Assembly (NCBI GenBank): GCA_021841025.1
Contig: JAKBWA010000010.1
Coordinates: 94,412-158,411, forward strand
Length of the DNA stretch: 64,000 nt
Direction of reading: 5' to 3'
From: Bacillota bacterium
Lineage (GTDB): Bacteria; Bacillota; Sulfobacillia; Sulfobacillales; Sulfobacillaceae
Position numbers and translations under genes: made by a program. Within the stretch, counting starts at the first letter, position 1, and every line of letters starts with the position of its first letter. Below are positions 25,343 to 34,879 of the stretch, piece after piece. Below the pieces are notes generated by a model. The model worked only from the letters and a program-made list of their open reading frames with translations, made no database searches and was not told where the DNA came from.

Positions 25343-28147
25343 ATGGCCACTGCTCGCGAATTGCGCTCATTATGGCAAGAGTTTTACGGACCCAATGCGG
25401 GCTACATTATGGAATTATACGAACGATACTTACAAGACCCCAATTCCGTAGACGAAACGAGCCGGCGTTTGTTTCAAGAATGGCGTCCGCCTCTGTCTGA
25501 AGCAATCACAGAAGAACAGACACAGGCATCCTCTCAAGGAATCAATCAGAGTACGCTGGAGATTATCCGACGAGGCACAGAGTTGGCCCGAAATATCAGG
25601 GAGTACGGACATATTCAAGCACATCTGAATCCCCTTGATGACAAGGTGCCCTCTTCCCCGTTGTTACGCCTTGAATCCTATGGACTCAATGCCACGCAAT
25701 TACAGCAGGTTTCGGCACAGTCATTGTGGCCAGGCTGCTCACCCACACTCAGAACCGGTTGGGATGCTATTCAGGAACTATATTCGCTCTACACTGGTAC
25801 CGTAGCCTTTGAGTTTAGTCACGTTCACAACGTTGAAGAGCGAAAATGGCTGACGGATTATGTGGAATCCCATCACGTTTTGTTGCCGTTGCCGCCCGTT
25901 AACAAACGCACGGTGCTAAGGCGGCTGATTGCCGTGGATCAGTTTGAGAAGTTTTTACACCACACATTTCCTGGTCAGAAACGTTTTTCGATTGAAGGCA
26001 GCGACGCGATGGTCCCAATGCTGGACCGATTAATTCATCTCGCCGCCACCACAACGCCTATTCGCAACGTGGTGATTGGCATGGCCCACCGAGGACGGTT
26101 AAACGTTCTGGCTCATATACTCGGCAAACCCTATGCTGATATTTTCTCCGAGTTCCATACCTCGCCCAATAAAGACTTGGTGCCATCTGCAGGTTCGGCA
26201 GGTATCAATTACGGATGGACGGGAGACGTTAAGTATCACTTAGGCGCCAAAAAAATCATGCAGGAATCAAATTTGGTGGAAATGCGCCTGGCTCTTGCCA
26301 ATAATCCGAGTCACTTGGAATTTGTCGACCCCGTCGTCGAGGGGATGGCACGCGCTTTACAAGACTCGAGGGAACAAATTGGGAATCCGGTTCAGAACGT
26401 TGACCGTGCTTTGGCTATATTGATTCATGGCGATGCATCTTTCCCAGGTGAAGGCATCGTGTCCGAAACACTGAACCTCTCGCGTCTGGCAGCCTATAAT
26501 ACCGGTGGAACAATCCACATTATCGCCAATAATTATCTCGGTTTCACCACCGAACCAGAGCAAGGGCGCAGCACGTTATACGCTAGCGACTTGGCCAAGG
26601 GATTCGAGATTCCTATTGTTCATGTCAATGGTGACGACATTGAAGCAGCCCTAGGCATCATTGAGATGGCCCACGCCTACCGCCAAACCTTTCATAAAGA
26701 CTTTCTCATTGATCTTCTCGGTTATCGCCGGTGGGGACACAATGAAGGTGATGATCCGGTTGGGACTCAACCGCTCCTATATCAAAAGATTCAAGCCCAT
26801 CCTGTCCCCTGGCAAGTGTATTCTCGCCGATTACAGGCAGAAGGCCTCGTCACTGAACAGGCTGTCGACGACATTATTCACGCCATCCAAGAAGACCTGC
26901 GATCTATTTACCAGAAACTGACCCGGGGAGAAGTGCAACTCACGTCCAGGGACACTTTGCCCGACGAACCTGCCAATCCGCTTCCCAAGCCCATTTCACG
27001 AGAGTTGTTGCAAGACATTAATGACGAATTGTTGCGCCGCCCCAAAGGGTTTAAACCGTACCCTAAACTGGAGCGCATCCTAACCAAGCGCAAAGACGCG
27101 CTTACTACGCCACGGGCTATCGACTGGGCTCTAGCGGAAAGTTTGGCGATGGGCAGCATTCTGACCGAGGGTGTTGCCATTCGGATGACTGGCCAAGATT
27201 CCGAACGAGGAACTTTTAGCCAGCGTCATCTTATCCTTCACGACGCTGAAACCGGAGAGAAATTTTGTCCGCTTGAAAATTTGGCGCGTGCTCAAGCCTC
27301 CTTTATCGTCTCCAACAGCCCCTTATCAGAAGCTGGAGTATTGGGCTTTGAATATGGATATAGCACGCAAGCCCTTGATACGATGGTGATTTGGGAAGCA
27401 CAATTTGGAGACTTTGCAAACGTGGCTCAAATTCATTTCGACCAGTTTATTGCACCCGGAAGGGCTAAATGGATGCAGTCATCAGGACTCGTCATGCTTT
27501 TGCCGCATGGTTACGAAGGACAGGGCCCTGAGCATTCCAGTGCCCGCTTGGAGCGATTTCTGCAGTTGTCGGCGGATGAAAACTGGCGCGTCACCATTCC
27601 CACGAGTGCGGCTCAGTACTTTCATTTGTTGCGTTCACAAGCGGCATGGATCAAAGAGCGCCCCCGTCCGTTGGTGGTTCTGACACCAAAGAGTTTACTG
27701 CGCAACCCTTTGGCCGCATCCGATGCTAATGATCTGTTAACAGGTCGTTTCCTGCCGCTATATAGTGTCAGGAATCCCGACAAAGCCACTCGGTTAATAC
27801 TGAGTGCCGGCAAAATCGGTCTGGAAATCGCCCAAACATTGCAGGACAAAGATCCCGCCAATGAGGATATGGCCCTGGCGAGACTTGATCAGTTGTATCC
27901 CTTTCCCTTTGCCGAACTGGAAACCATCGTATCATCACTGCCCAATCTGCGAGAGGTTTACTGGGTTCAAGAAGAACCACAAAATATGGGCGCTTGGACC
28001 TATGTCGCCACAACTTTGCAATACGAGGTTAATGGCCTACCATTAAAATATGTAGGCAGACCACCACATTCTGCTCCAGCAGAAGGATTTGCCCAAATCC
28101 ACGCAGTAGAGCAAGAACGTATTATCAACGAAGCGATCAGCCGTTAG
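25343..28147 (+). CDS. sucA: 2-oxoglutarate dehydrogenase E1 component
   Basis: 934 residues from the ATG at 25343, which has AAAAGGAG 9 bases upstream; an ATG 9 bases earlier abuts the ribosome site. Thiamine-diphosphate enzyme that decarboxylates 2-oxoglutarate and passes succinyl to E2 in the TCA cycle. The N-terminal E2-binding helix is [24 protein letters not shown]. Active-site motifs: [63 protein letters not shown] (ThDP/Mg), [13 protein letters not shown], then the transketolase-like domain with [27 protein letters not shown] and [20 protein letters not shown]. Cotranscribed with sucB (13-bp gap). The E3 gene is elsewhere. Confidence 0.96.
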   Translation: MATARELRSLWQEFYGPNAGYIMELYERYLQDPNSVDETSRRLFQEWRPPLSEAITEEQTQASSQGINQSTLEIIRRGTELARNIREYGHIQAHLNPLDDKVPSSPLLRLESYGLNATQLQQVSAQSLWPGCSPTLRTGWDAIQELYSLYTGTVAFEFSHVHNVEERKWLTDYVESHHVLLPLPPVNKRTVLRRLIAVDQFEKFLHHTFPGQKRFSIEGSDAMVPMLDRLIHLAATTTPIRNVVIGMAHRGRLNVLAHILGKPYADIFSEFHTSPNKDLVPSAGSAGINYGWTGDVKYHLGAKKIMQESNLVEMRLALANNPSHLEFVDPVVEGMARALQDSREQIGNPVQNVDRALAILIHGDASFPGEGIVSETLNLSRLAAYNTGGTIHIIANNYLGFTTEPEQGRSTLYASDLAKGFEIPIVHVNGDDIEAALGIIEMAHAYRQTFHKDFLIDLLGYRRWGHNEGDDPVGTQPLLYQKIQAHPVPWQVYSRRLQAEGLVTEQAVDDIIHAIQEDLRSIYQKLTRGEVQLTSRDTLPDEPANPLPKPISRELLQDINDELLRRPKGFKPYPKLERILTKRKDALTTPRAIDWALAESLAMGSILTEGVAIRMTGQDSERGTFSQRHLILHDAETGEKFCPLENLARAQASFIVSNSPLSEAGVLGFEYGYSTQALDTMVIWEAQFGDFANVAQIHFDQFIAPGRAKWMQSSGLVMLLPHGYEGQGPEHSSARLERFLQLSADENWRVTIPTSAAQYFHLLRSQAAWIKERPRPLVVLTPKSLLRNPLAASDANDLLTGRFLPLYSVRNPDKATRLILSAGKIGLEIAQTLQDKDPANEDMALARLDQLYPFPFAELETIVSSLPNLREVYWVQEEPQNMGAWTYVATTLQYEVNGLPLKYVGRPPHSAPAEGFAQIHAVEQERIINEAISR

Positions 28148-28160
28148 GGGGATACATGTC

Positions 28161-29432
28161 ATGACACAGATTACGGTGCCTGAAGTCGGCGAATCCGTAA
28201 CTGAAGCCACGGTTGGAGAATGGTTAAAGAAGCCGGGAGACCCGATCAAAACCGGGGAGCCCGTGGTAGAACTGGAAACAGACAAAGTCAACTTAGAAAT
28301 TACCGCCACTGAAGATGGCACGTTGCAGGAAATTTTAAAACAAACCGGGGAGACTGTTACCGTCGGTGACGTACTAGCCACCATGGGTGAAGGCACCACC
28401 TTTCAGGAAAGCCCAAAGAGTTCAACACCGCCGGCTTCTACCCACACCGAGAAAGGCGTGGAGGATTCACCAAATGAAGGCGCGTTGATCGAACCCGTTA
28501 GAGCCACTCCTAGTGTCAGACGTCTAGCGGATCAAGAAGGGATCAACTTGAACGAAGTCCCCACCCAACGGAACCGGGGCCGTGTGACTGCCGGTGACAT
28601 GGAGAACTTTTTGCAACAATCACAGAGAACGGAGCCAATATCTCCGCCACCAATTCCATCATCCCAAATCACTTCCACAATTTCGGAGATACCGGGTGAA
28701 AATGCGGACATGGATATGCAAGAAGGCGGCGGGCGCCCAGTCGAGCGCATCCGCATGTCACGCAGACGGTTAACCATCGCTAACCGTCTTGTCAGTGCAC
28801 AACGCCATGCCGCGATGCTAACCACCTTTAATGAAGTAGACATGACAAAAATTCTTGACATCCGGCACAGACGCCGTGAGGATTTTGAAAAACGGCATAA
28901 TATTCGCTTGGGCTTCATGTCCTTCTTCACCAAGGCTTCAATTGCTGCTCTTAAAGCATTCCCCCGGTTGAATGCTGAGATCCAGGGCGAAGACATGCTG
29001 ATCAAGCATTATTATGATATCGGTGTGGCCGTCTCGACGGAAAACGGGTTGGTAGTGCCAGTTGTCCGCAATGCTGATTCCTTGAATTTTGGTGAACTGG
29101 AAAAGGCCATAGCTGAATTAGCTGTCAAGGCCCGAGATAATAAATTGTCGATAGCCGATCTCCAAGGCGGCACGTTTACCATCACTAATGGCGGCATTTT
29201 CGGTTCTCTGCTCTCTACACCAATTCTCAACGCGCCTCAAGTTGCCATCTTAGGGATGCATAAAATTGAGGAACGCCCGGTTGCCATCAAAGGAGAAGCC
29301 GTGATCCGTCCCATGATGTATCTAGCCCTGTCCTATGACCACCGCATTGTGGATGGCAGTGAGGCAGTGCGTTTCTTGGTGCGCATCAAAGAATTATTGG
29401 AAGATCCTGAAACCTTGTTATTAGAAGGCTAG
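28161..29432 (+). CDS. sucB: Dihydrolipoamide succinyltransferase (E2)
   Basis: 423-residue core of the 2-oxoglutarate dehydrogenase complex. A single lipoyl domain (1-78) has the modified lysine in [11 protein letters not shown]. The peripheral E3-binding domain is [19 protein letters not shown]...[12 protein letters not shown] (about 113-152). A Ser/Pro-rich linker leads to the catalytic domain, ending with [17 protein letters not shown], which supplies the catalytic His and Asp. It lies directly after sucA, and a terminator follows 30 bp after the stop. Confidence 0.96.
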   Translation: MTQITVPEVGESVTEATVGEWLKKPGDPIKTGEPVVELETDKVNLEITATEDGTLQEILKQTGETVTVGDVLATMGEGTTFQESPKSSTPPASTHTEKGVEDSPNEGALIEPVRATPSVRRLADQEGINLNEVPTQRNRGRVTAGDMENFLQQSQRTEPISPPPIPSSQITSTISEIPGENADMDMQEGGGRPVERIRMSRRRLTIANRLVSAQRHAAMLTTFNEVDMTKILDIRHRRREDFEKRHNIRLGFMSFFTKASIAALKAFPRLNAEIQGEDMLIKHYYDIGVAVSTENGLVVPVVRNADSLNFGELEKAIAELAVKARDNKLSIADLQGGTFTITNGGIFGSLLSTPILNAPQVAILGMHKIEERPVAIKGEAVIRPMMYLALSYDHRIVDGSEAVRFLVRIKELLEDPETLLLEG

Positions 29433-29462
29433 ACTGAGTGAATCCCGTATTCAACAAACCTG

Positions 29463-29489
29463 AAAGCCCGGCTACCTCGCCGGGCTTTT
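29463..29489 (+). terminator. Rho-independent terminator of sucAB
   Basis: AAAGCCCGGC-TACCTC-GCCGGGCTTTT: 10-bp perfect stem, 6-nt loop and T-run. Read on the other strand it has the same form and could also stop transcripts from the opposing symporter gene. Confidence 0.92.
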
Positions 29490-29664
29490 CTGATATTGCA
29501 AGAGCAAGACACTATCCTTGTGGGCTTTGTTTGTTCAAATTTCACCGAAATCCGGAAGCCCACGACTCTCAAGTGATTTCGTGTTCTGATAGGAGTTACA
29601 GAACCAAGACGCGGCCATGATACATAAGCGTCTTGGACAACTCCTTCAGAAGTCTTTCGCGAGC

Positions 29665-31197
29665 TTACTGACCGACCGCCTGGCTCGGATCTGACACGTA
29701 ATCCTGACTAGCGGTATCATCTTTGCCATTGGAAACATGAAGCGCATTAAGCACTAAAGTCAACACAACTACCACGATAATATTGGCGATAATGGCCCAA
29801 ATGCCCGCGTAGCCGAGGTAGACGCTGTGTCCTAAATGCAAGGGATAAATCGACGTCTTGAATGATTCCTGGGCAGCCATTGAGGTCCCTACAATCATTC
29901 CGATTAGCCACCCCAACAACAAACCCCAACGGTGGAACCATTTGGTGTAAAGCCCAAACATAATCGTAGGGACCGTTTGCAGGATCCATATTCCTCCCAG
30001 AGTTTGAAAGTAAATAGAATACTGCAAGGGAATCGCCACGATGAAAAGCAAAGCTCCCAGGATCACGATTAATCCCACGATTTTTGCCACATGTGCCTCG
30101 CGATTGGGTCCTTCGCCCTGAGCGAAGTATTCGCGGTAAATGTTCCGTGTAAACAGATTAGCTGCCGCAATAGCCATAATAGCCGCCGGAACCAAGGCTC
30201 CAATAGCAATTGCCCCGAATCCGAATCCTGCAAACCATTCGGGCAAAGTCTTCAAAAACAGCAACGGAACCACCAAACTCGTATCTTTAGTATGAATCCC
30301 AGCCGCAATGGCCATATATCCTAAAATAGCAATAAAAGTAAGGGCCAGAGAGTATAAGGGAAGCAAAGCAGCATTGCGTTGAATCGTTTTGCCGCTTTTC
30401 GCTCCCAAGGTCCCGGTAACAGCATGCGGATACAACAGCAGAGCAAAGGCGGAACCTAGCGCCAACGTGGAGAAGGCCATAAACAGTTTCGGTGACAAAA
30501 TCAAAGAGCCCTTAGTCGCAGGCAATTTAGCCGCTGCCACATGGAAGATATGTCCGTATCCCCCAAGTTCCACTGGAATAGCAATACAGGCCACGATGAC
30601 TGTGACGTAAATAAGAATATCTTTTAAAATAGCTGTGAGAGCGGGAGCTCTTAAACCGCTGGTATAGGTATACGCAGCCAGAATTACAAACGCAATAATC
30701 AGAGGAAGGTCTTTCAAAAATCCATGGCCCGCCAATCCCATAGCAGTGAGCACCGCCTGAATTCCTGTTAATTGCAAGGCAATATACGGCATGGTCGCCA
30801 GAATACCGGTAATAGCAATGGCAAGAGCCAAAAGTGAACTGTCAAAGCGCCCACGAACAAAGTCGGAGGCTGTCACGTAATTCCGTTGCTTTGACACACG
30901 CCATAACCGCGGCATCACGATATACATAATCGGAAAGACGACAATAGTGTATGGCACTGCGAAGAAACCGAAGGCTCCAGCGCCATAGACCAAAGCGGGA
31001 ACAGCAATAAAGGTATACGCCGTGTATAAATCTCCGCCTAATAAAAACCATGTCACAAACGTGCCGAACCGCCGTCCTGCCAATCCCCATTCCTCAATCA
31101 AATCCATGTTCCCGCGGTGCCAGCGCGACGCAGAAAACCCTAAAACCGTTACGATGGCAAAGAGAATAAGAAAAACAATGAACGCTGACCAATGCAT
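29665..31197 (-). CDS. Sodium:solute symporter family protein (monocarboxylate/amino-acid type)
   Basis: 510-residue SSS-family permease with about 13 membrane helices. Family marks include EWGLAGRRFGTFVTWFLLGGDLYTAYTF (about 35-62; the Gly-rich TM1-TM2 region), RVSKQRNYVTASDFVRGRFDSS and PAAIMAIAAANLFTRNIYREYF (about 323-344). The upstream gene 27 bp away encodes a DUF3311 protein, the usual partner of this subgroup, which includes MctP-like monocarboxylate carriers. The acidophile context fits uptake of organic acids, but substrate is inferred. Confidence 0.88.
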   Translation of the reverse strand: MHWSAFIVFLILFAIVTVLGFSASRWHRGNMDLIEEWGLAGRRFGTFVTWFLLGGDLYTAYTFIAVPALVYGAGAFGFFAVPYTIVVFPIMYIVMPRLWRVSKQRNYVTASDFVRGRFDSSLLALAIAITGILATMPYIALQLTGIQAVLTAMGLAGHGFLKDLPLIIAFVILAAYTYTSGLRAPALTAILKDILIYVTVIVACIAIPVELGGYGHIFHVAAAKLPATKGSLILSPKLFMAFSTLALGSAFALLLYPHAVTGTLGAKSGKTIQRNAALLPLYSLALTFIAILGYMAIAAGIHTKDTSLVVPLLFLKTLPEWFAGFGFGAIAIGALVPAAIMAIAAANLFTRNIYREYFAQGEGPNREAHVAKIVGLIVILGALLFIVAIPLQYSIYFQTLGGIWILQTVPTIMFGLYTKWFHRWGLLLGWLIGMIVGTSMAAQESFKTSIYPLHLGHSVYLGYAGIWAIIANIIVVVVLTLVLNALHVSNGKDDTASQDYVSDPSQAVGQ

Positions 31198-31224
31198 GAT
31201 AAATCCCCCCTTTTATGGCGTAAA

Positions 31225-31410
31225 TTAGCGATTGTCAATGAAATAGATAATGCCGCTTAAGATCGCAACCAGGAAGATCCACAATATTAGATACCAATAC
31301 ATAAAGGGAAATCCTGCCAAGGTTGGATGATAAGAACTGTAAAAAGGCGGCCACAATGTGCCGATGAAGGGTAGCAGAAACAGCCAGTACCACCCGCTTT
31401 TCGCCCCCAT
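31225..31410 (-). CDS. DUF3311 small membrane protein
   Basis: 61 residues from the ATG at 31410, selected because AAAGGAGGTGG lies just before it; a longer open frame reaches 31467 but has no ribosome site. Two membrane helices (YWLFLLPFIGTLWPPFY and FMYWYLILWIFLVAILSGII) with the family motif P-F-Y-x-x-x-x-P-T-L-x-G-F-P-F-x-Y-W-Y between them. DUF3311 genes nearly always precede an SSS-family symporter gene, as here, and the product is thought to be an accessory subunit. Confidence 0.85.
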   Translation of the reverse strand: MGAKSGWYWLFLLPFIGTLWPPFYSSYHPTLAGFPFMYWYLILWIFLVAILSGIIYFIDNR

Positions 31411-31520
31411 AACTACCACCTCCTTTCCTGCGTGTAAACCGCACGAAAATTTTGACACCAAAAACAATTCACGTCAATTGATCTTGTTGCATAGTTACAA
31501 AAAAATTCCTAAAGTCTTAT

Positions 31521-31859
31521 TTATCGAATAAATGATAGGACCCAATAGGCCGCCATCCCGCTCAAAACGGTAAAGGCTAAAGAATTAGTCATCCTTGCCA
31601 CCACCATTGTCAACACGCTTGCCCCAAGAACCTGGACCCAAAGAATCATGTCAAAGCGGTGCGTGAGCGGAATGGCACGAATCCACAAAATCACCACAAT
31701 GGCAGGGACAAAGTTTTCCACCCATACGGCCGAATAACGTGAATATTTGTCCAATCGGGGTCCCAAGCGTGTCATGAGAAACCAGGGTCCGACGCGTTCC
31801 AGCCAGGTCCCACCGGCTGCCAATGCCAGGATCCACACCCATTGCCCATGGAGATTCAC
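31521..31859 (-). CDS. azlD: AzlD-family branched-chain amino acid export subunit
   Basis: 112 residues from the GTG at 31859, which overlaps the azlC stop codon (GTGA) and follows GAGGGGGTGG. Four hydrophobic segments: WVWILALAAGGTWLERVGPWF, FVPAIVVILWIRAI, LWVQVLGASVLTMVVA and FTVLSGMAAYWVLSFI. With AzlC it forms an exporter for branched-chain amino acids or their analogues. Third gene of the unit following the XRE-cupin regulator gene. Confidence 0.88.
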   Translation of the reverse strand: MNLHGQWVWILALAAGGTWLERVGPWFLMTRLGPRLDKYSRYSAVWVENFVPAIVVILWIRAIPLTHRFDMILWVQVLGASVLTMVVARMTNSLAFTVLSGMAAYWVLSFIR

Positions 31860-32617
31860 AATTCCACCCCCTCGCCGCGCTTTCCTGCCGTAATCCGGGA
31901 AAACGACACAACTCCTTGAATCGAGACAATCAAGGCGCTGAGCAATATGCTGATCATTCCGACTCCCGCAGCTTTCAAGATTAAGTAGAGAATGGATGCC
32001 GCAAAAAGAAGTTTTATGCGTTGCCATTGCCACCTTTTTTGGTGCATCACGGCACTGACAAGGATGTATAAAAACAATGCCGGCAAGGAAAAACCGAGAG
32101 CATAAGACGCATGAGGAATTTCGTGAAGCATTGACTGTCCGACCCCAATACCTAGAGCCGTTCCTCCGATCCATCCCCCATAGGCTAAAATGGCCACGGC
32201 TAAAAGATATATCCGCTCGTCACGGCTCTTGTGCTCTACCGGCTGGCAAACGGTTGCGAACACTTCGTCAGTCAGCCCCCATCCTATGGATAATATTTCG
32301 AGAAGTGACCGGCGTTTTTGAGAATGCGCCAAGGTGAGTGCCGGACCGTAGGCCACGTGCCTTAGATTCACAAGCCAAATTGTGATCACACTGGACCACC
32401 CGGGAGAATGAGCCGCCGTAAGACTCAGCAAAACAAATTGAGAAGTGCCCGCATACAAAATTGCAGAAGTCAACAATATTTGCCAGGGAGCCCAATGAAA
32501 TTGCTGAGCCATCATACCAAATGCCATCGATGGAGGCAGGTATCCAAGAAAGATGGGGAAGCCGTCCTGAAGTCCCTGACTCACAAATCTTTTTTGTTTG
32601 TTTTCTTTGTTTGGCAT
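31856..32617 (-). CDS. azlC: AzlC-family branched-chain amino acid export protein
   Basis: 253-residue membrane protein. FVSQGLQDGFPIFLGYLPPSMAFGMMAQQ (about 11-39) is the conserved AzlC N-terminal block, followed by ILLTSAILYAGTSQFVLLSL and NLRHVAYGPAL (about 86-96). About seven to eight membrane helices follow. Its ATG (32617) is 6 bp after the stop of the XRE-cupin gene and its stop overlaps azlD, so all three genes form an operon. In Bacillus subtilis azlCD export is under Lrp-like AzlB; here a different type of regulator sits in that position. Confidence 0.92.
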   Translation of the reverse strand: MPNKENKQKRFVSQGLQDGFPIFLGYLPPSMAFGMMAQQFHWAPWQILLTSAILYAGTSQFVLLSLTAAHSPGWSSVITIWLVNLRHVAYGPALTLAHSQKRRSLLEILSIGWGLTDEVFATVCQPVEHKSRDERIYLLAVAILAYGGWIGGTALGIGVGQSMLHEIPHASYALGFSLPALFLYILVSAVMHQKRWQWQRIKLLFAASILYLILKAAGVGMISILLSALIVSIQGVVSFSRITAGKRGEGVEL

Positions 32618-32623
32618 CTTCTC

Positions 32624-33958
32624 TCAACCTCTAAGCAATAAGATGGCGTGCCTCCCGCTAGTCCATTCGGATAAGGACCAAGTCCCAGCCACTCGGTAAT
32701 GTTCGGCCAAGCGAAATCCTGCGTTCCGAGCCCGTTCCATGAGAGTCGTCGCATCAATCCATTGGTTTTCTCCCGGCGACCCATTTTCCGAAGACTCGTT
32801 AGCGTCCGTTCGAGTCCACGCGTGAATGTAATGTCGCAAGGTTTCTTGAATGGGGTGGCCCGAAGGGACCACGCGGTCCGCCGGCCACTGTTGGAGCTGA
32901 AGCTGGTACATATATAGAAGACGCTTTCTTTGATAGTCCAGTGCATCATAATAGACATCGATTAAATGCGTCATGATAACAAGTTGACCGTCTTTAACCA
33001 AGCCTGCAGCAGCCTGGCGAAAGAAAACAGAGCTAAGAGGCATGTCCTCACAAAATAGCCAGTTCCATCTCCTCTCTCCTGCAACAATCGTTTTCCCAGC
33101 ATTTGTAGGGTTGATAGCCACTCCCTTACCTTTTGTCAAACCGATCAGTTTCTTGCGAACAACCGTTTCTTTATCCGTCATCATTCGTCCCATGGGCACA
33201 ATGTCAAAGCGATAAAGCTGGGGTTCAGCCATTTCAGAAAGAAATGTCCGGTGTGTCATAGATTGGTCATTGGCCCTCCAAATTTCCGTCTCCAAACTCG
33301 CAGAAACCGTTCCGCTAAAAACCTCTGTTGACAGATGTGCGTGGGCCCAAGCCCATGCCGCGGGCCACGACAAAGCTTCAGAGATCGTGCGTTCTGAGTA
33401 CTCCTCAGATATTGCCTGGGGATAAAAAACCAGGACGATGATATGGCATCCGCCCGGGCCACTTTCATAAATATGGTCGCGGTCCGCCAAGAACGTGACA
33501 ACATCACCGGGAAGAATATGGTGTAAAGAGTCGTTTGGGCCAACACCACAACGGCCCTCAATTCCCACAACCACTTCAAACACACCCTTCGGATGCGCTC
33601 TGGCCTGCCGTCTTCTTCCAGAACTCAAAGTCATGTGGTACGTCTCGACAATTCCAAAATCTCCAACGTTTCGATCCAGTAAGATAGTTTGCGACATGTG
33701 ATCGGCAACCTCGAAAACTGCAGAGGCCAGATCCGAATCGGCTCTGCGTGTAATGAGTGCCCCAAACGACACATCGAGCGCTTGCGCCAATGCCCACAAC
33801 GTATCCAAAGTGGGATTAGTCAGACCACGCTCTAGTTGCGACAAGGTGCCCTTGGCCAGTCCCGCGCGCAAGGCCAGTTCACTTACGGTTAAATTCCTGG
33901 TTTTACGCCAGTAACGCAAATTTTCGGCAACGATTTGTTGCAACCCATTGATTTCCAT
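32624..33958 (-). CDS. XRE-cupin regulator with a long C-terminal methyltransferase-like domain
   Basis: 444 residues. An XRE HTH (about 8-65; LRYWRKTRNLTVSELALRAG, KGTLSQLERGLTNPTLDTLW) is followed by a cupin (about 88-185; RRRQARAHPKGVFEVVVG, LHHILPGDVVTFLADRDHIYES). Such regulators normally stop near residue 190. Here about 240 further residues follow: ...RWNWLFCEDMPLSSVFFRQAAAGLVKDGQLVIMTHLIDVYY... and a C-terminus ATTLMERARNAGFRLAEHYRV...GRHAILLLRG, resembling the last strands of class I SAM-dependent methyltransferases, but no glycine-rich SAM loop is visible. No Shine-Dalgarno precedes the ATG; the promoter geometry suggests a leaderless mRNA. First gene of the azlCD operon, so it probably controls it in response to an amino acid or related ligand. 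Confidence 0.8.
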   Translation of the reverse strand: MEINGLQQIVAENLRYWRKTRNLTVSELALRAGLAKGTLSQLERGLTNPTLDTLWALAQALDVSFGALITRRADSDLASAVFEVADHMSQTILLDRNVGDFGIVETYHMTLSSGRRRQARAHPKGVFEVVVGIEGRCGVGPNDSLHHILPGDVVTFLADRDHIYESGPGGCHIIVLVFYPQAISEEYSERTISEALSWPAAWAWAHAHLSTEVFSGTVSASLETEIWRANDQSMTHRTFLSEMAEPQLYRFDIVPMGRMMTDKETVVRKKLIGLTKGKGVAINPTNAGKTIVAGERRWNWLFCEDMPLSSVFFRQAAAGLVKDGQLVIMTHLIDVYYDALDYQRKRLLYMYQLQLQQWPADRVVPSGHPIQETLRHYIHAWTRTDANESSENGSPGENQWIDATTLMERARNAGFRLAEHYRVAGTWSLSEWTSGRHAILLLRG

Positions 33959-33960
33959 GC

Positions 33961-33990
33961 GTTCATTATATTGTGCCTGTGTTCATTATA
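33961..33990. repeat. Tandem GTTCATTATA repeat, 20-bp period
   Basis: GTTCATTATA occurs at 33961-33970 and 33981-33990, exactly two helical turns apart, in the XRE promoter. On the minus strand each copy contains a TATAAT. Likely a regulator-binding pair and/or overlapping promoters. Confidence 0.6.
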
Positions 33991-33993
33991 CAA
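33965..33993 (-). promoter_or_regulatory. Promoter of the XRE-cupin-azlCD operon, probably leaderless
   Basis: On the minus strand TTGTAT (33993-33988) and TATAAT (33970-33965) are 17 bp apart. The predicted transcription start falls at about 33958, the A of the ATG, and no ribosome site precedes that codon. A second TATAAT (33990-33985) 20 bp upstream could give a leader of about 17 nt, also without Shine-Dalgarno. Confidence 0.5.
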
Positions 33994-34092
33994 TACTCAC
34001 AGATTTTTCAATATCACCGCAACAAAGCCTTGCGTTTGGCTAATAAATGGTATTTACTGTTATTATTGTTATTATTTGTTAAGGAGGAAACA

Positions 34093-34698
34093 ATGACTAC
34101 GCTGACAATTGCCGAAATTGCCTCACGACTCGACTTGCCCGAAAGTACAGTGCGTTATTATCGCGACCGCTTCAGTGAGTATGTACCGGTTGTAGGAAAA
34201 GGCCGTCAACGCCGTTATCCCAATGAAGCCGTAGAAATCTTTCACACAATAGCCGACGGACTGCGCAACGGTCAAACGGCGATAATGGTGGAAGAAACAT
34301 TGGGCCGGCTTTACCCCAGAAACGTCGAAACCTCAGAAACCGAACTGGCACAAGTGGGAACGGTCGCTACGCAGCAGATGGCGCAAGCAATGGTTCAAGT
34401 CCTCTATCAGCAATCCGAGGAGATTCAGGCCATGCGCTTGTCTTTAGAAAACATAAAAGATGATCTAGACCGCCAACATGAAGAAAATGTTTTGGCATTG
34501 ACAGAAGCTTTCGAAAAGCTCAAATCTCACATGGACCACCAGGACACTCAAAACTCACGCTTGGCCAGAGAAAGAGACCAATTTATTGTTTCGCAAATGC
34601 GGGACATGCTGCAGAAGTCCCAAACCCAGCCCCCGCTCAAGCCTTGGTGGCAAAAATGGTTGGGACGCAGTTCACCTAAATCGTCAGTTCACAGTTGA
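34093..34698 (+). CDS. MerR-like DNA-binding protein with coiled coil
   Basis: 201 residues from the ATG at 34093 (AAGGAGG upstream). The N-terminal 70 residues are a MerR-type winged helix (LTIAEIASRLDLPESTVRYY, then VVGKGRQRRYPNEAVEIFH). After a helical segment, residues about 110-185 (QQSEEIQAMRLSLENIKDDL, HMDHQDTQNSRLARERDQFI) form a coiled coil, and the protein ends with basic, Trp-containing PPLKPWWQKWLGRSSPKSSVHS. The layout resembles chromosome-anchoring or plasmid-partition MerR proteins such as RacA more than effector-sensing MerR regulators; the basic Trp tail could touch membrane. It is divergent from the XRE-cupin gene (134-bp gap). Function otherwise unknown. Confidence 0.65.
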   Translation: MTTLTIAEIASRLDLPESTVRYYRDRFSEYVPVVGKGRQRRYPNEAVEIFHTIADGLRNGQTAIMVEETLGRLYPRNVETSETELAQVGTVATQQMAQAMVQVLYQQSEEIQAMRLSLENIKDDLDRQHEENVLALTEAFEKLKSHMDHQDTQNSRLARERDQFIVSQMRDMLQKSQTQPPLKPWWQKWLGRSSPKSSVHS

Positions 34699-34730
34699 TT
34701 CACACATAATAGTTAGCACAGCAACGCAAT

Positions 34731-34766
34731 GAGGAAAGGAACTCTTGGATTGGAGTTCCTTTCCTC
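34731..34766. terminator. Perfect 14-bp hairpin after the MerR-like gene
   Basis: GAGGAAAGGAACTC (34731-34744) pairs perfectly with GAGTTCCTTTCCTC (34753-34766), loop 8 nt. No T-run on either strand; placed between convergent genes. Confidence 0.7.
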
Positions 34767-34879
34767 GTCTCCCAGGCCATCCTGACCCACTACACACCTT
34801 GCAATGCGTATGTTCTCAGTTGGATTTGGCGCCAATTAGCCTTGGCCTTGACGTCCTTTCCCATATGGCTCGTGCGTGG

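Noticed and set aside
32624..33958. Two separate genes (XRE-cupin and a methyltransferase) joined by a sequencing error
   Set aside because: The frame is continuous with no start codon plus ribosome site at the junction, although this cannot be excluded.
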